Shown here one piece after another: positions 25,062 through 32,563 of a stretch of 64,000 bases of DNA (the stretch's first letter is position 1; each line of letters opens with the position of its first letter). The stretch covers positions 62,001-126,000 of the forward strand of contig NZ_JPQU01000078.1 of NCBI RefSeq assembly GCF_000737245.1. The letters are read 5' to 3'. A program made the position numbers and the translations under genes. The notes beneath the pieces are model-generated. The model saw only the letters and a program-made list of their open reading frames with translations, ran no database searches and was not told the origin of the DNA. The DNA is from Pseudomonas syringae (lineage in GTDB: Bacteria; Pseudomonadota; Gammaproteobacteria; Pseudomonadales; Pseudomonadaceae).

Positions 25062-26000
25062 TCAGTTACTCCATTGAGCCCTCGGATCGAAGGCGGCCTT
25101 GTCGGCCAGAGTTTTCCACAGCTCTCTGGTGGCATCGTTGGACGGCGGCATGACCACTTTGATCTGCGCCAACAGATCGCCACGTTGCCCTTGTTTGTTT
25201 AGCAGACCATTGCCTTTGATGCGCAACCGTTGACCGTTCTGGCTATCAGGACGAATGGTCAGGTTGATCTTGCCGGTCAGGGTCGGCACGGCGACTTTCG
25301 CGCCCAATGCCGCTTCCCATGGCGCCAGCGGAACCGTAATGATCAGGTCATGGCCTTCAACATCAAACTTCGGATGCGGCGCCAGCCGTATGATCAAGTA
25401 CAGATCACCGTTTTCACCGCCTCCCACTCCCGGCGCACCCTGGCCCTTGAGGCGAATGCGCTCGCCATCAACCACCCCGGCCGGGATTTTTACATTCAGG
25501 GTCTTGGTGATATCCGCCACGCGCTGACCAGCGGCATTGTGCTGCGGCACCTTGAAGCTGACCTGCTTGGATTCCGCCGACAACGTCTCCTCAAGGAAAA
25601 TCGCCAGTTCCATTTCCACGTCCTGCCCTCTTCGGCCGGGGTTGTGGGAACGCCCGCCTTGCTGTCGACCACCGAAGATCGAACTGAAGAAATCGGAGAA
25701 GTCGCCGTTGTCCTGGCCACCAAAGCCGCCTGCCCCGCCCCGGCCTTGCCAGCCCGGCGGTGGCTGAAACGGCCGGCCCTGCTGACCGTACTTGCGCAGG
25801 TCGTCATATTCGGCGCGCTTCTCCGGGCTGCTCAGCACCTCGTAAGCTTCGCTGGCCTCTTTGAATTTGTCTTCGGCGCCCGCTTCTTTGCTGACGTCCG
25901 GGTGATACTTGCGCGCCAACTTGCGATAGGCGGTCTTGATCGCCTTGTCATCCGCAGTCGGTTCCACCGCAAGAATCTTGTAATAATCTTTGAAGTCCAT
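25062..26000 (-). CDS. cbpA: Curved-DNA-binding protein / DnaJ-type co-chaperone
   Basis: The 312-residue protein has an N-terminal J domain with the HPD motif (ARKYHPDVSKE, near residue 33), a Gly/Phe-rich linker (near 75-105) and a DnaJ C-terminal substrate-binding region without the zinc-finger cysteines. This is the CbpA layout. CbpA assists DnaK and binds curved DNA in E. coli. It forms an operon with cbpM and is divergent from an Hsp70-like gene, separated by 298 bp in which I see no further gene or clear site. Confidence 0.93.
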   Translation of the reverse strand: MDFKDYYKILAVEPTADDKAIKTAYRKLARKYHPDVSKEAGAEDKFKEASEAYEVLSSPEKRAEYDDLRKYGQQGRPFQPPPGWQGRGGAGGFGGQDNGDFSDFFSSIFGGRQQGGRSHNPGRRGQDVEMELAIFLEETLSAESKQVSFKVPQHNAAGQRVADITKTLNVKIPAGVVDGERIRLKGQGAPGVGGGENGDLYLIIRLAPHPKFDVEGHDLIITVPLAPWEAALGAKVAVPTLTGKINLTIRPDSQNGQRLRIKGNGLLNKQGQRGDLLAQIKVVMPPSNDATRELWKTLADKAAFDPRAQWSN

Positions 26001-26298
26001 CTAGTGTTCGTCCCCGGTTATGCCGTGCTTGCGTTAAGCCTGCGCACAGCATCCTCCAATTTGAGGGTTTTGGATCTAATACGTTAAGTGGTATCGGCCG
26101 AAAAACCTGCTCACTTGATACCTCAAAATGAGCGACGGCCCGGTTTACTGACAATTCCCTGAAGATTGGGGGTCATATCGATTAGTTCAAGTCAAACGAG
26201 CAAATACAGATAACTGTGCATAAGTGACGGTTGGCCTACGCATCCGTCGTGCACTGACATACACTGCGCGGCCGTTTTTTGACTGGAACGTAAAAGAC

Positions 26299-27564
26299 AT
26301 GAATGACCAATCCCCGGCCCGTGCCTGTGGCATCGACTTTGGCACGTCCAATTCCACCGTCGGCTGGCTGCGCCCCGGCACGGAATCGTTGATTGAGCTG
26401 GAGGACGGCAAGATCACCCTGCCTTCGGTGGTGTTCTTCAACATGGAAGAACGTCGTCCGGTCTATGGCCGCCTGGCGCTGCACGAGTACCTGGAAGGCT
26501 ACGAAGGCCGCCTGATGCGCTCGCTCAAGAGCCTGCTGGGTTCCAAGTTGATCAAACACGACACTAGTGTTCTCGGCACAGCCATGCCGTTCAAGGACCT
26601 GCTGGCGCTGTTCATCGGCGAGCTGAAGAAACGTGCCGAGGCGACTGCCGGTCGTGAATTCGAAGAAGTGGTGCTGGGCCGCCCGGTGCATTTTGTCGAC
26701 GATGACATTGGTGCTGACCAGGAAGCCGAGGACACCCTGGCTGACGTCGCGCGCAAGATCGGCTTCAAGGAAGTCTCCTTCCAGTACGAGCCGATTGCCG
26801 CAGCCTTCGATTACGAATCCACCATCAGCCACGAAGAGCTGGTGCTGATTGTCGACATCGGTGGTGGTACGTCGGACTTCTCCCTGGTGCGCCTGTCGCC
26901 GGACCGTCGTTTCTATGACGACCGCCACGAAGACATTCTGGCCACCGGCGGCGTGCATATCGGCGGGACTGACTTCGACAAGCAACTGAGTCTGCAAGGC
27001 GTGATGCCGCTGTTCGGCTACGGCAGTCGCATGAAAAGCCAGGCATACATGCCGACCAGTCATCACATGAATCTGGCGACCTGGCACACCATCAACTCGG
27101 TGTATTCCCAGAAGTCGCAACTGGCGCTGGGCAGCATGCGCTATGACATCGAAGACACCCAGGGTATCGACCGTCTGTTCAAGCTCATCGAACAGCGCGC
27201 CGGACACTGGTTGGCCATGGAAGTGGAAGAAACCAAGATTCAGTTGACCCACAGTGAAAGCCGCCACCTGCCGATGGACCGTATCGAGCCGGGCTTGAGT
27301 GTGGACCTGAGCCGGGTGATGTTCGAAGCCGCCATTGATTCGCAGCTGGAACGGGTGCGCAACAGCGTGTCCGAGTTGCTGACCAAGGCAGGCGCGCGGG
27401 TCGATCAGGTCAACACGGTGTTCTTCACCGGTGGTTCAAGCGGCATCCCGGCACTGCGCAACAGCATCTCGGCCATGCTGCCCAACGCCCGGCATGTGGA
27501 AGGCAACATCTTCGGCAGCATTGGCAGTGGATTGGCGATTGAGGCCAAGAAGCGGTATGGCTGA
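26299..27564 (+). CDS. Hsp70-like protein (YegD type)
   Basis: The 421-residue protein has the actin/Hsp70 ATPase fold: phosphate loop 1 (GIDFGTSNSTVGW, near residue 9), phosphate loop 2 (LIVDIGGGTSDFSL, near 186) and the adenosine motif (VFFTGGSSGIPALR, near 374). It lacks the C-terminal peptide-binding domain of DnaK, as in E. coli YegD. I chose ATG at 26299 (MNDQSPARACGID); the ribosome site is weak, and a longer in-frame start at 26224 is possible. Function is unknown; divergent cbpA suggests a chaperone-related role (inference). Confidence 0.85.
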   Translation: MNDQSPARACGIDFGTSNSTVGWLRPGTESLIELEDGKITLPSVVFFNMEERRPVYGRLALHEYLEGYEGRLMRSLKSLLGSKLIKHDTSVLGTAMPFKDLLALFIGELKKRAEATAGREFEEVVLGRPVHFVDDDIGADQEAEDTLADVARKIGFKEVSFQYEPIAAAFDYESTISHEELVLIVDIGGGTSDFSLVRLSPDRRFYDDRHEDILATGGVHIGGTDFDKQLSLQGVMPLFGYGSRMKSQAYMPTSHHMNLATWHTINSVYSQKSQLALGSMRYDIEDTQGIDRLFKLIEQRAGHWLAMEVEETKIQLTHSESRHLPMDRIEPGLSVDLSRVMFEAAIDSQLERVRNSVSELLTKAGARVDQVNTVFFTGGSSGIPALRNSISAMLPNARHVEGNIFGSIGSGLAIEAKKRYG

Positions 27565-27579
27565 GGAGCACTGTTACTA

Positions 27580-27669
27580 GTAGGAGCGCGCTTGCCCGCG
27601 ATAGCGCCAGATCAGCCGACACAATTAGTCGCCTGTCAGATCCAATCGCGGGCAAGCGCGCTCCTACAG
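27580..27669. repeat. REP doublet
   Basis: Arms TAGGAGCGCGCTTGCCCGCG and its complement lie between the convergent Hsp70-like and AI-2E genes. Confidence 0.88.
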
Positions 27670-27680
27670 GTCGATAACCG

Positions 27681-28691
27681 CTAAACCAACCCTTCCCGCT
27701 GCAACTCGCTCTTCAGATACGCATAGTAAATCGGCCCGGCCACCACGCCTGGCAGGCCGAATGCGGCTTCGAAGATTAGCATCGCCATCAGCAACTCCCA
27801 CGACTTGGCATTAATCTGCCCGCCGACGATCCGCGCGTTGAGGAAGTACTCGACTTTGTGGATCACGATCAGATAACCCAACGCCGCCATCGCTACCCAG
27901 ATCGATATCGACATGCCGACGATGAAGATCAGCGTGTTCGACATCAGGTTCCCCACCACCGGCAGCAAGCCGAGCAGGAAGGTCATGATGATCAGGGTTT
28001 TGGTCAATGGCAGGTGAATGCCGCACAACGGCAGGACGATCACCAGGAATACCGAGGTAAACGCGGTGTTCAGCAATGAAATCTTGATCTGCGCAAAAAC
28101 GATGTTGCGGAATGCCTTGCTCAATAGGCTCAGGCGATCAAACAGCGCAGCCGCCAGAGGCTTACGGGTGTGCACATCGGAAATCTGCTGCAGGGCGATG
28201 ATTGCGCCCAGCACCATGCCGATCAGCATGGTCACAAACATGTGCGCCGCGCCTTTGCCGATCAGTTGCAGTTCGCCAACGTGCTTTTGTATCCACTCGC
28301 CCAGAGAAACGCGAAATTCAGCGGCACTGGCTGGCAGATAACCATCAATGAACGGTGGTAACTGACCGCGGGCGCGATCCACCAGGATCATGAATTTGTC
28401 GAGAGAGGCCCCAGGATTTTCCGCTTCATGGAGTACGAAGCTGAAGGCCCCGGCGAAGATCAGCGCCAGCACGCTGACTATCAACGTACCGAGCAACGCT
28501 ACCGCCAGCCAACGCGCACGCTCGCCGGCAATGAGCCTTTGCAGCTGTGGCGTGAGCATGTTCACCAGTTCAAATACCAACAATCCGGCAAGCAGACTCG
28601 GTAAAAGCTTGAACGGCAAAACCATCAGCAGGCCGCCAAACAACAGAATCCAACTGGCTATCAACACTTGTCGCGAGGAAAACGTTGGCAT
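27681..28691 (-). CDS. AI-2E family transporter (PerM/YdiK-like)
   Basis: The 336-residue inner-membrane protein has about seven to eight hydrophobic segments and belongs to the AI-2E/UPF0118 permease family. The C-terminal FGLPGVVAGPIYYAYLK and the central GLLPVVGNLMSNTLIF are family features. Substrates of these proteins are diverse (autoinducer-2, ions, unknown solutes), so none can be named. The gene stands alone, with a repeat on its 3' side and a hairpin-bearing intergenic region on its 5' side. Confidence 0.82.
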   Translation of the reverse strand: MPTFSSRQVLIASWILLFGGLLMVLPFKLLPSLLAGLLVFELVNMLTPQLQRLIAGERARWLAVALLGTLIVSVLALIFAGAFSFVLHEAENPGASLDKFMILVDRARGQLPPFIDGYLPASAAEFRVSLGEWIQKHVGELQLIGKGAAHMFVTMLIGMVLGAIIALQQISDVHTRKPLAAALFDRLSLLSKAFRNIVFAQIKISLLNTAFTSVFLVIVLPLCGIHLPLTKTLIIMTFLLGLLPVVGNLMSNTLIFIVGMSISIWVAMAALGYLIVIHKVEYFLNARIVGGQINAKSWELLMAMLIFEAAFGLPGVVAGPIYYAYLKSELQREGLV

Positions 28692-28807
28692 ATAGCCTCA
28701 AAACGAACGGCGCAAAGAGGCAGGCAGTCTGCCAGCGTTCGGGGCTTACGACCAGTGATCAGACGACCTGAGACGCAACGAGTTTTGAGACAGCGCCATA
28801 GGGGGTC

Positions 28808-28855
28808 CAGGCAAGCTCCAGAATCACGGGATTCAGGGCGCTTGCCTGAGGTTTT
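28808..28855 (+). terminator. Long hairpin followed by T-run, reading rightward
   Basis: CAGGCAAGC (28808-28816) pairs with GCTTGCCTG (28840-28848); an inner stem GAATC/GATTC closes on ACGG. AGG and TTTTT follow on the + strand. Both flanking genes run leftward, so a rightward terminator here has no known gene to end; it may end an unannotated transcript or be a repeat. Confidence 0.45.
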
Positions 28856-28881
28856 TCAAGGGCTTGTGTAGCCCGGGAAAA

Positions 28882-29166
28882 TTATTTCTTCTTGAGACAA
28901 TCGCTCATGTACGCCTTGCGGGCATCACCTTTGAGCGCTTGAGTGGTTGCCGTTGCGTTGCAGGTTTTCATTTTTTCCTGCTGCGTCGCGGGCGGTGAAG
29001 CCTTCAGGCAAGTACTCATGAATGCCTTGCGTTCGTCACCCTTGAGCGACTTGGCGGAAGCATCGGCGTTACACGTCGTCATCTTGTTCTGCTGAGCAGT
29101 GGCCGCAAAACCCTGAGCACTCAACAGCAGGCTGACCAGCAATAAAGGGACGCGCAGCACTTTCAT
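28882..29166 (-). CDS. psiF: PsiF-family periplasmic protein
   Basis: The 94-residue protein has a signal peptide (MKVLRVPLLLVSLLLSAQG) and two copies of the PsiF repeat: MTTCNADASAKSLKGDERK and MKTCNATATTQALKGDARK, each ending in a second cysteine. PsiF was named as phosphate-starvation-inducible in E. coli; its function is unknown. I chose ATG at 29166 so that the signal peptide is N-terminal; an in-frame upstream start would add 30 hydrophilic residues. Confidence 0.9.
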   Translation of the reverse strand: MKVLRVPLLLVSLLLSAQGFAATAQQNKMTTCNADASAKSLKGDERKAFMSTCLKASPPATQQEKMKTCNATATTQALKGDARKAYMSDCLKKK

Positions 29167-29274
29167 TACGTTTATCTCCGGCAATTCTTTATCGCGGCTC
29201 ACTACCGCAAACGGTGGCTGCGCCTGATGACACAACCTGTTACGCAGTGTAGCCAAAGAATCCGCAGATGCCGT

Positions 29275-29559
29275 TCACCCAGCGGTTTGCGCATCCCACA
29301 GTTGCTCATTCACCGGGTCGTTGACCGATGCATCCTGATCTTCAACGCTGTGAATCGAAACATCGGTGATACCGGCGGCGTGAGCCATACCAGGCTCGCT
29401 GGTGCCAGTACCGTGCTGCTCGTCATCTAGGCTGACGTGATGTTTCTGTGCAAGCTCCTGCACCACCTCAATGATCGGCACATCAAGGTTCTCGATCACA
29501 TCCACATGGTGCTCACCCGCCAGGGTGTATTCGATTTCGTAGTGCTCTTTATCGCTCAT
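29275..29559 (-). CDS. Small acidic hypothetical protein
   Basis: This is a 94-residue, acidic and histidine-containing protein with no recognised domain, signal peptide or membrane segment. It begins MSDKEHYEIEYTLAGEHHVD. ATG at 29559 is preceded by GGAGTG at good spacing, which makes it a likely real gene. It lies 57 bp downstream of the lipase gene on the same strand. Confidence 0.55.
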   Translation of the reverse strand: MSDKEHYEIEYTLAGEHHVDVIENLDVPIIEVVQELAQKHHVSLDDEQHGTGTSEPGMAHAAGITDVSIHSVEDQDASVNDPVNEQLWDAQTAG

Positions 29560-29616
29560 CGCATCACTCCAATACCGACCACCTGGTCGGCAAACTACGA
29601 ACAACGGCTCAAACAA

Positions 29617-30507
29617 CTAAAGGCCGGCGGCTTTGAGACGCGCGGCATGCTCAACGAACAACTTCACAGGATCGACGCCCTTGCCTACCAGACCGAGGGT
29701 CTGATTGACGATGTCGAAATGGTCGAGCGGATAGTTATCACCTATGACCGTGCCCAGGTGAGAACTGAATCTGCCGACCATGCCATCACATTGACCTCGC
29801 TCTTTTGTGAACGTGCGAGCGAATATTCGACAGGTAACATTTGTGCCATCAATTCGGTTGCGACCCTTGTCGCTGAGGCCTGGCTGCAAGGTGCCGGACC
29901 ATGAGTAATAACGCACGCCGTTGACCAGCTCTTCGCCCTGCCCACCCCAGGTTGTTGGCAAACCCTGAGGATATTGGCTGTTGAACAGCTCAACGCCCGC
30001 AGTGGTCAGGGAATGGTGCGAAGCATCTACATCAGTCGGCAGCCGGGTGCCTCGATAGCCGGTGTCCAGCAGCGCCATGACCCCTGCCAGCAGCCGTATC
30101 ACCCCGTTGAGCAGCATTCCGCGCAAGGTGTGCATCGGGAAATTCTTTTCGAGGAAGTCAGCCAGCTCCGAGCCGTGATTGGGGCCGGCAACCGAGGTGA
30201 CCGAAGCCACCATTTCCGGGTGCTTGGCCGCCACGTAACGAATGGTCAGCGCACCTTGGCTGTGGCCGATCAGATTGACCTTTTCGGCACCGGTGTCGCG
30301 CAGGATTTCCCGGATGCGGTCAATCAATTGCTCGCCGCGTACTTCCGAGGAGTTCACCGCCGACACCATCACCGGAATCACTGTGGCCCCACCGCGCCGC
30401 AGCGCTTTGACAATGCCAAACCAGTAGGGGTAAATCACCAGGCGCACAAAGCCCAGCAATCCGGGGACCAGCACTAGTGGGTAACGCGTCGCCTGTTCCT
30501 GGGTCAT
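29617..30507 (-). CDS. Triacylglycerol lipase / esterase, alpha/beta hydrolase
   Basis: The 296-residue protein resembles family I Pseudomonas lipases. It starts directly with YPLVLVPGLLGF (the oxyanion region) and has no signal peptide, so it would stay in the cell or use another export route. The nucleophile is in NLIGHSQGALTIRY near residue 86, a likely acid in CDGMVGRFSSHLG near 237, and the histidine in DHFDIVNQ near 266. No lipase-specific foldase gene is nearby, which fits the I.3-unlike, foldase-independent forms. Substrate is not known. Confidence 0.85.
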   Translation of the reverse strand: MTQEQATRYPLVLVPGLLGFVRLVIYPYWFGIVKALRRGGATVIPVMVSAVNSSEVRGEQLIDRIREILRDTGAEKVNLIGHSQGALTIRYVAAKHPEMVASVTSVAGPNHGSELADFLEKNFPMHTLRGMLLNGVIRLLAGVMALLDTGYRGTRLPTDVDASHHSLTTAGVELFNSQYPQGLPTTWGGQGEELVNGVRYYSWSGTLQPGLSDKGRNRIDGTNVTCRIFARTFTKERGQCDGMVGRFSSHLGTVIGDNYPLDHFDIVNQTLGLVGKGVDPVKLFVEHAARLKAAGL

Positions 30508-30720
30508 GGCGTAGGCCTCTCTGTCTGATCAGCAAATGGGATGCCTGAACCATAGCGGCAATTGACTCAAATGCAGGCCCAGCATGGCTCGGTTCAATGA
30601 CAATTTGCCGCGCAGTGGGCCGTGATGCCCCAAGGCCATCAAATAATCGAACCTTCGCCTATCTACGATGCTCCAAGCTGCAACGGGCCAACAATGGCTC
30701 TGTCATTGGAGTGGACTTAC

Positions 30721-31059
30721 ATGATCAAGAAGAGCCTCGCAGCTATGTTTGTTATCGCCGCAGTCAGCGGTTGCGCTAATACAACCGTGCAAAACCCGGT
30801 GGATTACGTCACCTATCGCAACGAGCCGATTGTTAAGCAGGTCGAAAACGGCATGACTCAACAACAGGTCCTGACCATCGGTGGCACGCCGTCGACTCGC
30901 GTGCAACGCAAGGTGCACCCAGGCACTTGCAACAACTATGTAATGAACAAAGATGGTCACGAGCAGGTTTATCACGTCAGCTTCGACGCCAACGGCCGCG
31001 TCGACAACAAGGGTTTCATGACCTGCGAACAGCGCGAAAACAACGAACGCAACATGTAA
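30721..31059 (+). CDS. osmE: Osmotically inducible lipoprotein OsmE
   Basis: The 112-residue protein has a lipoprotein signal (AAMFVIAAVSGC) and an SmpA/OmlA/OsmE domain with TIGGTPSTRVQR near residue 52. OsmE is an outer-membrane lipoprotein induced by osmotic stress or stationary phase. ATG at 30721 puts the lipobox at the right distance. A strong intrinsic terminator follows 21 bp after the stop. Confidence 0.9.
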   Translation: MIKKSLAAMFVIAAVSGCANTTVQNPVDYVTYRNEPIVKQVENGMTQQQVLTIGGTPSTRVQRKVHPGTCNNYVMNKDGHEQVYHVSFDANGRVDNKGFMTCEQRENNERNM

Positions 31060-31076
31060 TTCGCTCGCTGATACGC

Positions 31077-31106
31077 AAAAGCCCGATGCATGCATCGGGC
31101 TTTTTT
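31077..31106. terminator. Intrinsic terminator (bidirectional)
   Basis: A perfect 20-bp palindrome, GCCCGATGCATGCATCGGGC (31081-31100), is followed by six T on the + strand and preceded by AAAA. It ends osmE and could also end the small leftward gene at 31165-31251. Confidence 0.92.
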
Positions 31107-31164
31107 GTGAGCGTAGCTTTTGTCAGCGGGCGTAGCTTAGTAAAACCCTAGAAGCTGCTCATCC

Positions 31165-31251
31165 TTAGAAAACGAGCTTGAACAAGGCGATGACCACGAT
31201 CAGGCCGATCAAAAAGATGATTCCGATGGTGCTGCCTAGAAACTTGAGCAT
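31165..31251 (-). CDS. 28-residue single-span membrane protein
   Basis: A short reading frame encodes MLKFLGSTIGIIFLIGLI followed by VVIALFKLVF: one transmembrane helix with a lysine at each end. GGAG lies seven bases before the ATG, and the shared terminator lies downstream. It is too short for routine gene calling. The clean ribosome site and all-helix composition make it a good candidate for a real small membrane protein. Function is unknown. Confidence 0.6.
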   Translation of the reverse strand: MLKFLGSTIGIIFLIGLIVVIALFKLVF

Positions 31252-31472
31252 GGTGTATCTCCATAGATTTTTGTGTCTCAAGTCTGGGACCGCAGCGTTG
31301 CACAGTCGTTTCTTAATATTTCGCTATGGGCTGATTAGAGAAAATGTAATAAAACTTTTCCGGACGTGGGGCACTCACAGCTATTACCGATCATGCCAAG
31401 CGCCCGCCAGAACCTTTAATGGCCAGCGCATCAAGAGCGAGACGGAAACCGGATTAGCTATGGAGATAAATG

Positions 31473-32009
31473 ATGAGCCAAGAACAGCAACTATCTGATG
31501 TGAGCAGCCTGCGCCAGCGTGCGCGTATGAACGTTGAAAACGGTGCCGTCACCGAAGGCTACAGCGCTGATCGTGAAACCGTGCTGCGCCTGCTCAATGA
31601 ATCCCTGGCCACCGAGCTGGTCTGCGTGCTGCGTTACAAACGCCACTACTACATGGCCACCGGCCTGAAGGCGAGCGTCGCTGCGGCAGAGTTTCTGGAG
31701 CACGCGGAGCAGGAAGCGGAACACGCTGACCAACTGGCCGAACGTATCGTGCAATTGGGTGGCGAACCGGAGTTCAACCCTGACCTGCTGTCGAAAAACT
31801 CCCACGCGCAATATGTCGCGGGTAATACGTTGAAGGAAATGGTTTACGAAGACTTGGTGGCAGAACGTATCGCCATCGACAGCTACCGCGAAATCATCCA
31901 GTACATCGGCGAAGATGACCCGACAACCCGTCGCATCTTCGAAACCATCCTGGCTCAGGAAGAAGAGCATGCCGATGACATGGCGGATATTTTGAAAGAC
32001 TTGTCGTAA
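31473..32009 (+). CDS. Ferritin-like / Dps-like iron-storage protein
   Basis: The 178-residue protein is a ferritin-like four-helix protein. Di-iron ligands are visible as ATELVCVLRYKRHYYMA (near residue 45), EFLEHAEQEAEHADQLAE (near 73) and ILAQEEEHADDMADIL (near 160). It is close to the PAO1 PA4880 product (a DpsL-type protein, from memory). These protect cells by oxidising and storing iron. I chose the second of two adjacent ATGs (31473), because GGAG then lies seven bases away. A terminator follows. Confidence 0.85.
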   Translation: MSQEQQLSDVSSLRQRARMNVENGAVTEGYSADRETVLRLLNESLATELVCVLRYKRHYYMATGLKASVAAAEFLEHAEQEAEHADQLAERIVQLGGEPEFNPDLLSKNSHAQYVAGNTLKEMVYEDLVAERIAIDSYREIIQYIGEDDPTTRRIFETILAQEEEHADDMADILKDLS

Positions 32010-32026
32010 GTCTGCCGCAGTACAAA

Positions 32027-32053
32027 AAACCAGGACTGAGTCCTGGTTTTTTT
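32027..32053 (+). terminator. Intrinsic terminator after the ferritin-like gene
   Basis: CCAGGA and TCCTGG form a stem closed by CTGAG, with flanking AA/TT and seven T following. Confidence 0.9.
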
Positions 32054-32152
32054 GCCTTGAACGGCGATCTCGCGGAAGAAATACGATCCCTGTCATACCA
32101 CGCGCAACCAATTCCCGGGCAAGCACCGCTCCAACGGCCACCGTAAATCCCC

Positions 32153-32558
32153 CTGTGGGAGCGAGGATTGCCCGCGAATCAAGCGACGCGGTGCTTCAGG
32201 CCTACCGCGTCATCGTTCTTCGCGCAAGCCCGGCTCCAACAAGCACTGCAAATTCCCTGTGGGAGCGGTGCTTGCCCGCGATGCAGGCGCTGCGGTACAT
32301 CAGCCACACCGCGTCATCGTTCTTCGCGGGCAAGCCCGGCTCCAACAAGCACCGCAAATTCCCGTAGGAGCGAGGCTTGCCCGCGAATCAAGCGACGCGG
32401 TGCTTCAGGCCTATCGCGTCATCGCTTTTCGCGGGCAAGCCCGGCTCCAACAAGCACTGCAAATTCCCGTTGGAGCGAGGCTTGCCCGCGAATCAAGCGC
32501 CGCGGGGGTTCAGGCCTACCGCGTCATCGTTCTTCGCGGTCAAGCCCGGCTCCAACAG
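32153..32558. repeat. Tandem array of four REP doublets
   Basis: Four doublets start at 32153, 32257, 32363 and 32468, a period of 104-106 bp. Each has arms of the GGAGCGAGGCTTGCCCGCGA type and a GGCTCCAACA-type right end, and the linkers AAGCACTGCAAATTCC are nearly identical. A decayed fifth copy lies at about 32065-32137. The array fills the 554-bp gap between the ferritin-like and asmA genes (convergent). Confidence 0.9.
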
Positions 32559-32563
32559 ATAAC

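Noticed and set aside
32153..32558. CRISPR array
   Set aside because: The repeating unit is about 90 bp, itself palindromic, with short nearly identical linkers instead of unique spacers, and no cas gene is present.
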